Origin: Serinicoccus profundi
Lineage (GTDB): Bacteria > Actinomycetota > Actinomycetes > Actinomycetales > Dermatophilaceae
Reading direction: 5' to 3'
Length of the DNA: 64,000 nucleotides
Assembly (NCBI RefSeq): GCF_008001015.1
Contig: NZ_CP042862.1
Coordinates: forward strand, 1,612,001 to 1,676,000
Position 1 is the stretch's first letter, and each line of letters begins with the position of its first letter. A program made the translations under genes and the position numbers. The notes under the pieces were generated by a model, which did not search any database, was not told the origin of the DNA, and saw nothing but the letters and a program-made list of their open reading frames with translations. This document shows positions 26,059-34,302 of the stretch, piece after piece.

Positions 26059-27078
26059 ATGCCGCACCCATACGAGCCGATCGCCGTCGGGCCGATCTGG
26101 GACATGCTCGGCCCCCGAATGCCTCCTGGGGTGCTCGGCCTGAGCGATCCGGACGTTCATCTGATCGAGGACCGTTGGGTGATGTTCATCGGCGGGTTCT
26201 CCACCAGCTTCCGCAACCGCCTCTACCGTGCCCGGCTGCCCGCCGGGGCCGAGCCGGACCAGGGCGGTTGGGTGCTCGACCGAGAGCCGATCGTCACCGA
26301 CCCGCCCAAGCGTGCGTGGGATACCGGCGGGATGCACACCCCGAGCTACGTCCCTGCTCACCACGGCTACCCGGCGCGCCTCTACTACGCAGGCCGAGCC
26401 TCCACGCGCCACTACGGCAAGGGCAGCGCCTACGCGATCGGAGTCCTCACCCTCGACGACCACGGCGGGTGGCAGCGGCACGAGGTTCCGGTGTTGCGGG
26501 GCTGGCCGGGTCGGGCGAGCGTGCTGGAACCGCTGGTGATCGCCGTCGAGGGCGGTTACCGGATGTGGTTCCTCGCCACCCCGCACGAGGTCGGCCCCGG
26601 TGAGCAGCCCGACTTCGAGCTGCACGTCACCGACAGCGCCGACGGCATCGATTGGCAGCCGCCGCGCCGGTTCGCCACCACCGCCGAGGGATTCTTCGAC
26701 AATGCGGTCTACCCGACGGTGCAGGGCTGGGAGATGCTGCTGGCTCGCGGCACCAATCTGCACGGCACGACGCCCTACCCCGGTCAGGGGCCGTGGGTTA
26801 TCCAGGCCGCGTCGCCGTCGCCGGATCGGGCGGACTGGTCACCACCGGAGCGGGTGCTCGACACCGACGCTCCCGGGACTCCGCCGTGGATGAGGCGTGG
26901 GGTCTGCGGCCCCTCGAACGTGCCGCTTCGCGATGGCCGACGATTGATACTCCTCACAGGCACCCACCAAGCCGCCTCCTGGGGCCAGGCCGCACGGTTC
27001 CGACTCGCCCAGGCGCGGCGCTTGCCGGTGCCCTCGCCCTACTTCCTCGCCACGGGAGCCATCGACCTCAACGCCTGA
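26059..27078 (+). CDS. Putative five-bladed beta-propeller (GH43/GH32-like) protein
   Basis: A 339-residue cytoplasmic protein without a signal peptide. The repeating pattern of Asp/Trp strands (LSDPDVHLIEDRWVMFIGGF, GYPARLYYAGRAS, EGGYRMWFLATPHE, DNAVYPTVQGWEMLLARG) resembles glycoside hydrolase clan GH-F/J propellers, in which an SDPDV-like segment carries the base Asp. I cannot identify the remaining catalytic acids with certainty, so hydrolase activity is a guess. The ATG at 26059 has a GGGAGG ribosome site. It is flanked by gene fragments and lacks the GCATACC-type words found in most neighbours, which suggests recent arrival. Confidence 0.5.
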   Translation: MPHPYEPIAVGPIWDMLGPRMPPGVLGLSDPDVHLIEDRWVMFIGGFSTSFRNRLYRARLPAGAEPDQGGWVLDREPIVTDPPKRAWDTGGMHTPSYVPAHHGYPARLYYAGRASTRHYGKGSAYAIGVLTLDDHGGWQRHEVPVLRGWPGRASVLEPLVIAVEGGYRMWFLATPHEVGPGEQPDFELHVTDSADGIDWQPPRRFATTAEGFFDNAVYPTVQGWEMLLARGTNLHGTTPYPGQGPWVIQAASPSPDRADWSPPERVLDTDAPGTPPWMRRGVCGPSNVPLRDGRRLILLTGTHQAASWGQAARFRLAQARRLPVPSPYFLATGAIDLNA

Positions 27079-27282
27079 CCATCCACGGCTGTCTCTCAAC
27101 CGAGAGGCATGGAGGCATTTAGAGTTGCTGGCCGAGGTCATCAGCCAGTTCAACCACGCGACTCCTCCACCAGCGAGCACCGCGGCACCGAGCGCGGTCC
27201 AGGCGCCGATGCGGGCTTTGGTGGCGGCGGCGTGGTGGCCGTTCACGGTCGATAGTGCCTACGCGATGGCGCGACGATCTGC
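27079..27282. other. Junction region without a recognisable gene
   Basis: About 200 bp between the propeller protein and the choline sulfatase fragment. A minus-strand frame of about 45 codons (27112-27246) has one hydrophobic stretch (WTALGAAVLAGGGVAWLNWL) but no start context or similarity that I recognise. Probably the seam of a rearrangement. Confidence 0.4.
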
Positions 27283-27966
27283 ATGACGGAGAGCACCGTG
27301 GTGGTGCTCACCAGCGACCACGGCGACATGCTGGGTGAGAAGGGGCTCTGGTACAAGATGTCGCCCTACGAGCGGTCGAGCCGGGTGCCGCTCATCTTGC
27401 GCGGCCCGCGCGAGCTGGTCCCGGCCGGGCGCTTCGCCAACCCGGTGAGCCTGCTCGACCTGCTCCCGACCCTGGTCGAGCTCGCGGGGGCGGAGCCGCC
27501 GTCCACCGACGGGGCCGGGGTCTCGCTGCTCGAGAGCGCGCGGCGCGAGGTCTCCGGCGTGTCGCCGCAGGAGCGCGAGGTCGTCGTGGAGTACCTCGCC
27601 GAGGGGACCCACCACCCCCAGGTGACCCTCGTCCGCGGCCCGCTCAAGCTGGTGCGCTGCCCAGGTGACCCCGACCAGCTCTTCGACCTCGGGGCCGACC
27701 CGGACGAGCTGCGCAACGTCGCGCAGGAGCCGCGGTATGCCGACGTCGTGGCGGCCATGCGGGCCGAGATCGAGGCACGCTACGACCTGGAGGCACTGGA
27801 GGTCGAGGTGCTCGCGAGCCAGCGCCGGCGCTCGGTCGTCGCGCACGCCCTCCTTCAGGGGCGCACCCGCCCCTGGGACCTGACCGTCCAGGAGCAGGAG
27901 CGCTATGTGCGCGGCGACTTCTGGGCGGCGTTCCGCTACGCCAAGCTGGCCGACGGCCAGGGGTGA
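27283..27966 (+). pseudogene. betC: C-terminal fragment of choline sulfatase
   Basis: The 227 visible codons begin inside the sulfatase domain (VVVLTSDHGDMLGEKGLWYKM) and run through SLLDLLPTLVELAG to the choline-sulfatase-specific C-terminus (RPWDLTVQEQERYVRGDFW). A complete BetC is about 500 residues; the first half or so, with the Cys-x-Pro-x-Arg formylglycine site and the metal-binding Asp pair, is missing, and a stop lies in frame at 27253. The ATG at 27283 has no ribosome site. The gene has been cut by the rearrangement to its left and should be inactive. A BCCT transporter follows, so a choline sulfate uptake and hydrolysis unit may once have stood here. Confidence 0.8.
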
Positions 27967-28068
27967 GTCGGCCCGGTAGGACAAACCGTCCGACGCATCG
28001 TTGCGCATTCGTTGCCGGCCTCCGCCCGGAGTCGCTAGCCACGCGGGGGCCTTCTCGCTAAGGTTCGC

Positions 28069-28089
28069 ATTGTCGACAACTAGACAATC
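28069..28089. promoter_or_regulatory. GntR operator, site 1 (BCCT transporter)
   Basis: ATTGTCGACAA at 28069-28079, followed by a second half site TAGACAATC at 28081-28089. It is a degenerate version of GATTGTNGACAATC and is the only operator copy with a doubled right arm. Confidence 0.6.
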
Positions 28090-28131
28090 AACATTCTGCG
28101 CTGTCCCGTGCGCGACCCCAAGGAGACGACC

Positions 28132-29820
28132 GTGGACGACCTCGCACGCCGGTTGGGTCTGAAGACCAACCCCCAGATCTTCTTCACCTCGGCCGGGCTG
28201 ATGGTGATCATCCTGGCCCTGCTGCTCATCTTCCCCAGCAGCATCGGGGACGGCTTCGCGGCCGCCCGGACCTGGGTGACCACCAACCTCGGGTGGTTCT
28301 TCATCTTTGGGGTGACCTTCTGGTTGGTCTTCCTCATCTGGATCGCCAGCAGCAAGTACGGCGACCTCAAGCTGGGCAAGGGCGATGAGGTCCCGGCCTA
28401 CACCCGGACCTCGTGGTTCACGATGCTCTTCGCCGGCGGCATCGGCACGATCCTCATGTTCTGGGGGGTCGCGGAGCCCATCTCGCACTTCGCCACACCA
28501 CCGTTCCCGGACGTCGAGCCCTACAGCGCCGAGGCTGCGGAGGACGCGATGAACATCGCGCTCTACCACCTGGGCCTGCATACCTGGGCGATCTTCACGC
28601 TGCCCGGTCTGGCGTTCGGCTTCTTCATCTACCGCTACGACCTGCCGATGCGGGTGAGCTCGGTCTTCTACCCCTTCCTCAAGGAGCGGATCCACGGACC
28701 GATCGGCAAGGCCATCGACGTCTTCGCCGTGGTGGGCACGCTCTTCGGCCTCGCCGTGAGTCTGGGCCTGGGAACCTCGCAGATCAGCACCGGGCTGTCC
28801 GAGCTGATCGGGGTCGAGGACTCGGTCTTCATCCGCGTCATCGTCATCACGGTCCTCACCGCCATCGCGACCGTCTCGGTCGCCGTGGGCCTGGACAAGG
28901 GCATCAAGCGGCTGTCCAACCTCAACATCGGGATGGCCGTCGGCATGATGCTCTTCGTCCTCTTCACCGGTGGGGCGACCGTCTTCCTGCTGCGCTCGTT
29001 GGTGGAGAGCGCCGGCAACTACCTCGCCGCCCTCCCCTCGCTGTCCTTCTGGAACGACGCGCTCGCCAACGCCACCCAGGAGGAGGGCTGGGGCTGGCAG
29101 GCAGGCTGGACCGTCTTCTACTGGGCCTGGACCGTCACCTGGGCGCCGTTCATGGGTGTCTTCCTCGCCCGGATCTCCCGTGGCCGCACGGTGCGGGAGT
29201 TCGTCGGCGGCGTCCTCGTGGCCCCCTCGCTCTTCACCCTCGTGTGGTTCGTCATCTTCGGCTGGTCCGCCATGGAGATCGACGGCATCGGGGGCAACGG
29301 TGGGACGGTGTCGGCCGCGGTCGCCGAGAGCGTGCCGCTGGCGATGTTCACCTTCTTCGAAAACTTCCCCCTGACGACGGTGATGCAGGGCCTGGTCGTG
29401 GTGATCGTCGCCCTCTTCTTCGCCACCTCGGCCGACTCGGCCGCCCTCGTCATCGACATGCTGTGCAGCGGTGACAACGAGGAGGGCCCGGTCGCGCAGC
29501 GCGCGTTCTGGTCGATCTGCCTGGGCGCACTGGCCGCCCTGCTCATCGTCCTCGGCGGTGACGACGCCCTGCCGGCCCTGCAAGAGGTCATCACGGTCGT
29601 CGGGCTACCGATCTTCATCCTCGTCTTCGCCATGATCCCGGCCCTCTTCGTGGGGCTCCGGAGCGAGAAGAAGAGGGTGGAGAGAGGCGACCACAGCGTC
29701 ACTCCGCTGGAGCACATCAAGCTGCAGCAGGAGGAGGACGCGCGGGATCGCGCCGAGGCCGAGCGCCGGCGCGAGGAGGCGGAGAACGGCGTCCCGAAGG
29801 AGAAGGAGCGCTCCGGCTGA
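28132..29820 (+). CDS. BCCT-family transporter (betaine/choline/ectoine type)
   Basis: A 562-residue, roughly 12-helix secondary transporter. The family signature is complete: GWGWQAGWTVFYWAWTVTWAPF followed by MGVFLARISRGRTVREF, with the substrate-binding Trp cluster. A charged C-terminal tail of about 60 residues (EEDARDRAEAERRREEAE) resembles the osmosensing tails of BetP-like carriers. The GTG at 28132 has AAGGAG 6 bases upstream and is better than the GTG at 28108. It has an operator of the local GntR regulon upstream and an ectoine hydrolase nearby, so ectoine or hydroxyectoine is a likely substrate, with glycine betaine as the alternative given the betC fragment. Confidence 0.85.
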   Translation: MDDLARRLGLKTNPQIFFTSAGLMVIILALLLIFPSSIGDGFAAARTWVTTNLGWFFIFGVTFWLVFLIWIASSKYGDLKLGKGDEVPAYTRTSWFTMLFAGGIGTILMFWGVAEPISHFATPPFPDVEPYSAEAAEDAMNIALYHLGLHTWAIFTLPGLAFGFFIYRYDLPMRVSSVFYPFLKERIHGPIGKAIDVFAVVGTLFGLAVSLGLGTSQISTGLSELIGVEDSVFIRVIVITVLTAIATVSVAVGLDKGIKRLSNLNIGMAVGMMLFVLFTGGATVFLLRSLVESAGNYLAALPSLSFWNDALANATQEEGWGWQAGWTVFYWAWTVTWAPFMGVFLARISRGRTVREFVGGVLVAPSLFTLVWFVIFGWSAMEIDGIGGNGGTVSAAVAESVPLAMFTFFENFPLTTVMQGLVVVIVALFFATSADSAALVIDMLCSGDNEEGPVAQRAFWSICLGALAALLIVLGGDDALPALQEVITVVGLPIFILVFAMIPALFVGLRSEKKRVERGDHSVTPLEHIKLQQEEDARDRAEAERRREEAENGVPKEKERSG

Positions 29821-29836
29821 GGACGCTGCGCCCGAC

Positions 29837-29875
29837 GAAGGGCCCGGGCCGCCACGTGGCGGGCCCGGGCCCTTC
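29837..29875. terminator. Bidirectional terminator between convergent genes
   Basis: Arms GAAGGGCCCGGGCC at 29837-29850 and GGCCCGGGCCCTTC at 29862-29875 flank CCACGTGG, which is itself palindromic. It serves the BCCT gene on the plus strand and the aminotransferase on the minus strand. Confidence 0.8.
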
Positions 29876-29891
29876 GGCATACCTCGTCGGC

Positions 29892-31142
29892 TCAGAGGAC
29901 GTCGGCGAGCGCGGCCTCCCAGGCATCGGCGGCCTCGTCCACCTGCTCCTGCGTCACGACCAGGGCGGGGATGAAGCGCACCACCTGCGACCACGCGCCA
30001 CAGGTGAGGAGCAGCAGACCGTGGTCGACGGCGGCCTGCTGGGCCCGGGCTGCGGTGGCGCCGTCGGGCTCACCGTCGGGGGTGCGGAACTCCGCCCCCA
30101 GCATGAGGCCGAGGCCTCGCACGTCCGTGATGGCGGTATGCCGCTGCGCCGCCGCCTCGAGCCGCGACCGGAGCTGGGCGCCGCGGGCTGCGGCGTTGCC
30201 GACGAGGTCCTCGCGCCGGATGACGTCCAAGGTCGCGAGGGCAGCGGCGCACGCCACCGCGTTGGCGCCGTAGGTGCCGCCCTGGGAGCCGGGCCAGGCC
30301 CGACCCATGAGCTCCTCGGAGGCGGCGATCGCCGAGAGCGGGAAGCCCGAGGCGATGCCCTTGGCGGTGATGAGGACGTCGGGGGAGACGCCGAAGTGGT
30401 CATGCCCCCAGAACTTCCCGGTGCGGCCCCAGCCGGTCTGCACCTCGTCCAGGACGAGGAGGATCCCGTGCCGGTCGGCGCGCTCCCGGAGCCCGGCGAG
30501 GAACTCCTGCGAGGCGGGCACGTAGCCACCCTCGCCGAGGACCGGCTCGATGAGGAAGGCCGCGGTGTCCTGCGGGGAGGTGACGGTCTGTAGGAGGTAG
30601 TCGAGCTCACGCAGCGCGAAGGCCGTGGCCTCCTCCTGGCTCCAGCCGTAGTGCGTCGGGCTGGGGAAGGGGGCGACCGCTACCCCGGGCATGAGCGGCG
30701 CGAAGCCGGAGCGGAACTTCGTGCCGGAGGTGGTCAGCGAGGCGGCGGCGACGGTGCGGCCGTGGAACCCGCCGTGGAAGGCGACGACGTTGGGACGCCC
30801 GGTGGCCTGCCGGGCCAGCCGCAGGGCAGCCTCGACGGCCTCGGAGCCGCTGTTGACGAAGAACATCGAGTCCAGCCCCGCCGGGAGCACGTCCGACATC
30901 CGGTCCACGAGGTCGAGCAGCGGACGGTGCATCACCGTGGTGTACTGCGCGTGGACGATCTTGGCGACCTGCTCCTGGGCGGCGGCGACGACGTCCGGGT
31001 GGGCGTGGCCGGTGCTCGTGACTCCGATGCCCGCGGTGAAGTCGAGATATCTGCGGTCCTGCTCGTCGAAGATCAGGGCGCCCTCACCACGGGCGGCGAC
31101 GACGGGGGTGGCTTGCTTGAGCAGCGGGCTGAGGTGCGCCAC
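29892..31142 (-). CDS. Class III PLP-dependent aminotransferase (GABA/diaminobutyrate type)
   Basis: A 416-residue fold-type I transaminase. Visible parts: GIGVTSTGHAHPDVV, FFVNSGSEAVEAALRLAR, AFHGGFHGRTVAA, the Asp in LVLDEVQTGWGRTGKF that binds the pyridine nitrogen, and the PLP lysine in LITAKGIASGFPLSA. Such enzymes move a terminal amino group of GABA, diaminobutyrate or similar onto 2-oxoglutarate, giving a semialdehyde. It is divergent from an aldehyde dehydrogenase across a GntR operator. In this setting it is the likely DoeD step (2,4-diaminobutyrate to aspartate semialdehyde); a GabT role is the alternative. The GTG at 31142 with GGAG upstream was chosen because longer frames run through the operator. 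Confidence 0.85.
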   Translation of the reverse strand: MAHLSPLLKQATPVVAARGEGALIFDEQDRRYLDFTAGIGVTSTGHAHPDVVAAAQEQVAKIVHAQYTTVMHRPLLDLVDRMSDVLPAGLDSMFFVNSGSEAVEAALRLARQATGRPNVVAFHGGFHGRTVAAASLTTSGTKFRSGFAPLMPGVAVAPFPSPTHYGWSQEEATAFALRELDYLLQTVTSPQDTAAFLIEPVLGEGGYVPASQEFLAGLRERADRHGILLVLDEVQTGWGRTGKFWGHDHFGVSPDVLITAKGIASGFPLSAIAASEELMGRAWPGSQGGTYGANAVACAAALATLDVIRREDLVGNAAARGAQLRSRLEAAAQRHTAITDVRGLGLMLGAEFRTPDGEPDGATAARAQQAAVDHGLLLLTCGAWSQVVRFIPALVVTQEQVDEAADAWEAALADVL

Positions 31143-31162
31143 GATCGACTCCTGCGATTGGT

Positions 31163-31178
31163 AGATTGTTGACAATCT
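31163..31178. promoter_or_regulatory. GntR operator, site 2 (aminotransferase/dehydrogenase)
   Basis: AGATTGTTGACAATCT, a perfect palindrome around a central TT, lies between two divergent starts 63 bp apart. One bound dimer could control both genes. Confidence 0.75.
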
Positions 31179-31204
31179 GAACGTACCGTATGAAGGAGGC
31201 GCCC

Positions 31205-32728
31205 GTGAGCGGCGACGCAGCACAGCCGGCACAGCGAGAGCAGGACGGCGGACGGTCGACGGGCCCGACGCTCCAGCACGTCCCCACCGACCTGTTCATC
31301 GGAGGAGAGTGGGTGCCCGCGGGGTCGGGCGCGCGCTTCGACGTCGACGACCCCGCGACCGGCCGCCCGATCGCCTCGGTCGCGGACGCAGGCCCCGAGG
31401 ACGGGTTGCGCGCGCTCCAGGCGGCGGCAGGCGCCCAGGCCGAGCTGGCGGCCAGCTCCCCGCGCCAGCGGGCGGACTGGTTGACCGCCGCCTACCACGC
31501 GGTCATGGACCGCGCCGACGAGCTCGCCCTCGTCATGACCCTCGAGATGGGCAAGCCGCTGGCCGAGGCCAAGGGGGAGATCACCTACGCCGCGGAGTTC
31601 CTACGGCACTTCGCTGGGGAGGCGCTGCGGATCAGCGGCTCCTATCAGCAGGCCCCGGCCGGCGACGCGCGCTTTCTCGTCATGCGCCAGCCGGTGGGGC
31701 CCTCGCTGCTCATCACCCCGTGGAACTTCCCGATGGCGATGGGCACCCGCAAGATCGGCCCGGCCCTCTCCGCCGGGTGCACGAGCGTCATCAAGCCGGC
31801 CCACCAGACGCCGCTGTCGATGCTGGCGCTGGTCGACATCCTCGCGGAGGTCGGCGTTCCCTCGGGAGCCGTCAACGCCGTCACCACCAGCCGGGCCGGT
31901 GAGCTCATGGAGCCGATGATCCGCTCGGGTCTGGCCCGCAAGCTCTCCTTCACCGGGTCCACCAAGGTGGGCAAGATCCTGCTGGAGCAGTGCGCCGAGA
32001 AGGTCCTGCGGACCTCGATGGAGCTCGGGGGCAACGCCCCCTTCATCGTCTTCGACGACGCCGACCTCGACGACGCCGTGGCCGGGGCCATGGCCGCCAA
32101 GATGCGCAACATGGGCGAGGCGTGCACCGCGGCCAACCGGATCTACGTCCACGCCTCGATCGCCGACGACTTCGGCGCGCGGCTCGCGCAGGAGATGTCC
32201 GCCCGCACCGTCGGTCCCGGCACGCAGGAGGGGGTCGACGTCGGCCCGCTCATCGACCGGGCGGCGCAGGACAAGGTGCGCGACCTCGTCGCCGACGCCG
32301 TCGACGGCGGGGCGCAGGTCCTCACCGGGGGAGACGTCCCTGACGGCGAGGGCTACTTCTACCCGCCCACGGTGCTCACCGGGGTGGCGCGCGATGCGCG
32401 GATGGCCAGCGAGGAGATCTTCGGCCCGGTCGCCCCCCTCACCCCCTTCACCACCGAGGCCGAGGTGGTCGCGCTCGCCAACGACACCCCCTTCGGCCTG
32501 GTCTCCTACGTCTACACCCGCGACCTGGACCGGGCGCTGCGGATGGCCGAGGCGCTGGAGTCGGGGATGGTCGGCCTCAACCAGGGTGTCGTCTCCAACC
32601 CGGCCGCGCCCTTCGGCGGCATCAAGGAGTCGGGCCTGGGTCGCGAGGGTGGCGCGGTCGGCATCGAGGAGTTCCTCGAGGTGAAGTATGTCGGGATCGC
32701 CGGGCCCCGCCCCGCTCAGGACGGCTGA
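31205..32728 (+). CDS. NAD(P)-dependent aldehyde dehydrogenase (succinate/aspartate semialdehyde type)
   Basis: A 507-residue ALDH. TPWNFPMAMGTRKIGPALSAG (coenzyme binding), FTGSTKVGKILL, the general base Glu in MELGGNAPFIVFDDAD, and the nucleophile Cys in MGEACTAANRIYV are present, as is EEIFGPVAPL. The Glu-Ala-Cys context around the nucleophile is slightly unusual for the family (more often G-Q-x-C). The GTG at 31205 with AAGGAGG before it is preferred to the ATG at 31190. In the ectoine route this would be DoeC, oxidising aspartate semialdehyde to aspartate; GabD is the alternative. Its last 13 bp overlap the converging GntR gene. Confidence 0.88.
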   Translation: MSGDAAQPAQREQDGGRSTGPTLQHVPTDLFIGGEWVPAGSGARFDVDDPATGRPIASVADAGPEDGLRALQAAAGAQAELAASSPRQRADWLTAAYHAVMDRADELALVMTLEMGKPLAEAKGEITYAAEFLRHFAGEALRISGSYQQAPAGDARFLVMRQPVGPSLLITPWNFPMAMGTRKIGPALSAGCTSVIKPAHQTPLSMLALVDILAEVGVPSGAVNAVTTSRAGELMEPMIRSGLARKLSFTGSTKVGKILLEQCAEKVLRTSMELGGNAPFIVFDDADLDDAVAGAMAAKMRNMGEACTAANRIYVHASIADDFGARLAQEMSARTVGPGTQEGVDVGPLIDRAAQDKVRDLVADAVDGGAQVLTGGDVPDGEGYFYPPTVLTGVARDARMASEEIFGPVAPLTPFTTEAEVVALANDTPFGLVSYVYTRDLDRALRMAEALESGMVGLNQGVVSNPAAPFGGIKESGLGREGGAVGIEEFLEVKYVGIAGPRPAQDG

Positions 32729-33438
32729 GCGCCGGGCTCTGGCCCGAGGCTGCCCCGGCTGGAACCGGTCAGCCGCTGCACGGCGTCGCGCATGTGGTGC
32801 AGCAGCAGCGCGTCGGTCTGCCGGGCGTCGCCCGCGGCGAAGGACCGCGCGATCTCCCGGTGCTCCCCGACGCGCGCCTCGTCGACGGCATACGTCGGCT
32901 CGAGCAGGTGGATGCACATCCGGGTCTCGGTGAGCAGCGTCGCGTGGAAGCGCGAGAGCTGCGGGCTGTCGGCGTGGTCGACGAGCACCTGGTGGAAGTG
33001 GATGTCGGCGGTGCTCACCGCGCGGACGTCGCCCTCGGACGCCGCAGCAGCCATGTCCTCGACGACCCGCAGGAGCGCCTCGGTCGCCTTCTGCGGGCGG
33101 GTCTCGTGGATGCGGTCCCCGGCCGCGCGCTCGACGGCCGAGCGGGCGAGGTAGAGGTCGCGCACCCGGTCATCGGTCATCTCGATGACGAAGAGCCCGC
33201 GGTTGCGGTGCGAGACGAGCAGCCCCTCCTGGGTCAGGCGTTGCAGGCCCTCGCGCAGCGGGCCCCGGCTGACCCCCAGGCGGTGGGCGTACTCCACCTC
33301 GCCGAGCTGGCTCCCCGGGGCGACCTCGCCGCTGGCGATGGCCTCGCGGATCTGCGCGGCGACGATGCTGGGCGTGGACTCCCGCTGCACCGGTCGGATC
33401 GCGGAGGGGGTGGTGGCGGGTGGGATCTGCGTGGTCAT
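32716..33438 (-). CDS. GntR/FadR-family regulator (FCD domain)
   Basis: A 240-residue regulator. A winged helix at residues about 22-90 (IREAIASGEVAPGSQLGEVEYAHRLGVSRGPLREGL) is followed by an all-helical FCD ligand domain (LYLARSAVERAA, ADIHFHQVLVDHADSPQLSRF, EHREIARSFAAGDARQTDALL) with the Asp and His positions that often bind a metal. FadR-type proteins bind short palindromes centred on TTGTNNACAA; four such sites lie in this region (28069, 31163, 34269, 41645), so this is the likely local repressor. Its start overlaps the end of the upstream racemase-like gene as ATGA. The ligand is unknown, perhaps an ectoine breakdown intermediate. Confidence 0.88.
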   Translation of the reverse strand: MTTQIPPATTPSAIRPVQRESTPSIVAAQIREAIASGEVAPGSQLGEVEYAHRLGVSRGPLREGLQRLTQEGLLVSHRNRGLFVIEMTDDRVRDLYLARSAVERAAGDRIHETRPQKATEALLRVVEDMAAAASEGDVRAVSTADIHFHQVLVDHADSPQLSRFHATLLTETRMCIHLLEPTYAVDEARVGEHREIARSFAAGDARQTDALLLHHMRDAVQRLTGSSRGSLGPEPGAQPS

Positions 33439-34220
33439 CTCGTGTCTCCTGTCGGCGTGCCCGGCTGCGCCGATCGCGCGGCGGGCCGCGCGGTCGCGAA
33501 GAGCGTCCCCAGGCCGGGGACGGCGGGCACCTCGCCGGCGAGGGCCAGCCCCTCGTGGACGGACACCTGGTTGGCGGTGAGCACCACCCGCCCGGTGGCC
33601 TCCTCGAGGTCCTCCAGCCAGGCCAGCGTATGCAGAGCCGTGTCCGGCACGAGCACCGCCTCGGCGCCGGTGGCATCGACGCTGCCCGCGAGGGCCAGCA
33701 CCGCGTCGCGGCCGAGGGTCCCGACCTCGGCGGCGGTGATGATGTCGTGGCTGCCCGTCGCGGTCACCTCGATGCCGGCGCGGCCCAGGAAGTCGACGAA
33801 GGCCTGCGCGACGTCCTGCGGGTAGGACGCCGCCACCGCCACCCGGGTGAGCCCAAGACGCCGACAGGCCTGGACGAAGGCCAGGGAGGTGGAGGTCGTC
33901 GGCACCCCGGTGCGGGCCGCCAGCTCGGCCACCTGCGCGTGGGCGCCCTCCCAGCCGAAGACGAAGCTGCCGGACGTGCACGCCCAGACGACCGCGTCGG
34001 GACGTGCGCCGCGCAGGAGCTGGTCGGCACCGTGGGCCAGCCGGTCGGGCCCCCCGAGGTCGAGCAGTGCGTCGACCCGGTGGGCGTCCTCGCCGACCGA
34101 GGTGTGCACGAGGGGCAGGCGGACGGCATACCCCTCGCCGCGTAGCCTCTCCTCGAGCCAGGGGTAGTCGTCCTCCGCACTGTGCCCGGGGTAGAGGATG
34201 CCGATCGTGCTCATGGTCAT
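33435..34220 (-). CDS. Asp/Glu racemase-superfamily protein (EutA/maleate isomerase-like)
   Basis: A 261-residue protein of the aspartate/glutamate racemase fold. The first active-site Cys is in VVWACTSGSFVFGWEG, a context typical of EutA and maleate isomerase relatives, but the second Cys expected near residue 185-190 (VLVPDTALHTLAWLE) is replaced by Asp, so a two-base racemase mechanism is unlikely. ATG codons at 34220 and 34214 are both possible starts. It lies in an operon with the GntR gene and is divergent from the FAD/Fe-S oxidase across operator site 3. A second family member is encoded at 40796. Confidence 0.7.
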   Translation of the reverse strand: MTMSTIGILYPGHSAEDDYPWLEERLRGEGYAVRLPLVHTSVGEDAHRVDALLDLGGPDRLAHGADQLLRGARPDAVVWACTSGSFVFGWEGAHAQVAELAARTGVPTTSTSLAFVQACRRLGLTRVAVAASYPQDVAQAFVDFLGRAGIEVTATGSHDIITAAEVGTLGRDAVLALAGSVDATGAEAVLVPDTALHTLAWLEDLEEATGRVVLTANQVSVHEGLALAGEVPAVPGLGTLFATARPAARSAQPGTPTGDTR

Positions 34221-34268
34221 GCGCCCCTGTCGTCGGCCGTCCGCGTCGTCACGGCGGACGGATGCTTA

Positions 34269-34282
34269 GATTGTAGACAATC
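34269..34282. promoter_or_regulatory. GntR operator, site 3 (oxidase/racemase)
   Basis: GATTGTAGACAATC, an exact match to the consensus, lies 20 bp before the oxidase ATG and 48 bp before the divergent racemase-like start. Confidence 0.75.
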
Positions 34283-34302
34283 GCGCCGGAGAGAGGGTCC
34301 CG

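Noticed and set aside
27112-27246. Short minus-strand frame with a hydrophobic segment
   Set aside because: No ribosome site, no similarity and it lies in a rearrangement seam; not enough to call a gene.
27262-27282. Possible fourth locus of the dispersed repeat (GCGACGATCTGCATGAC)
   Set aside because: Only about half of the core matches and there is a single copy; likely chance.
29892-32728. Simple GABA utilisation (gabT-gabD) pair
   Set aside because: Not excluded, but the shared operator with the ectoine hydrolase operon makes the diaminobutyrate to aspartate steps of ectoine breakdown the better explanation.
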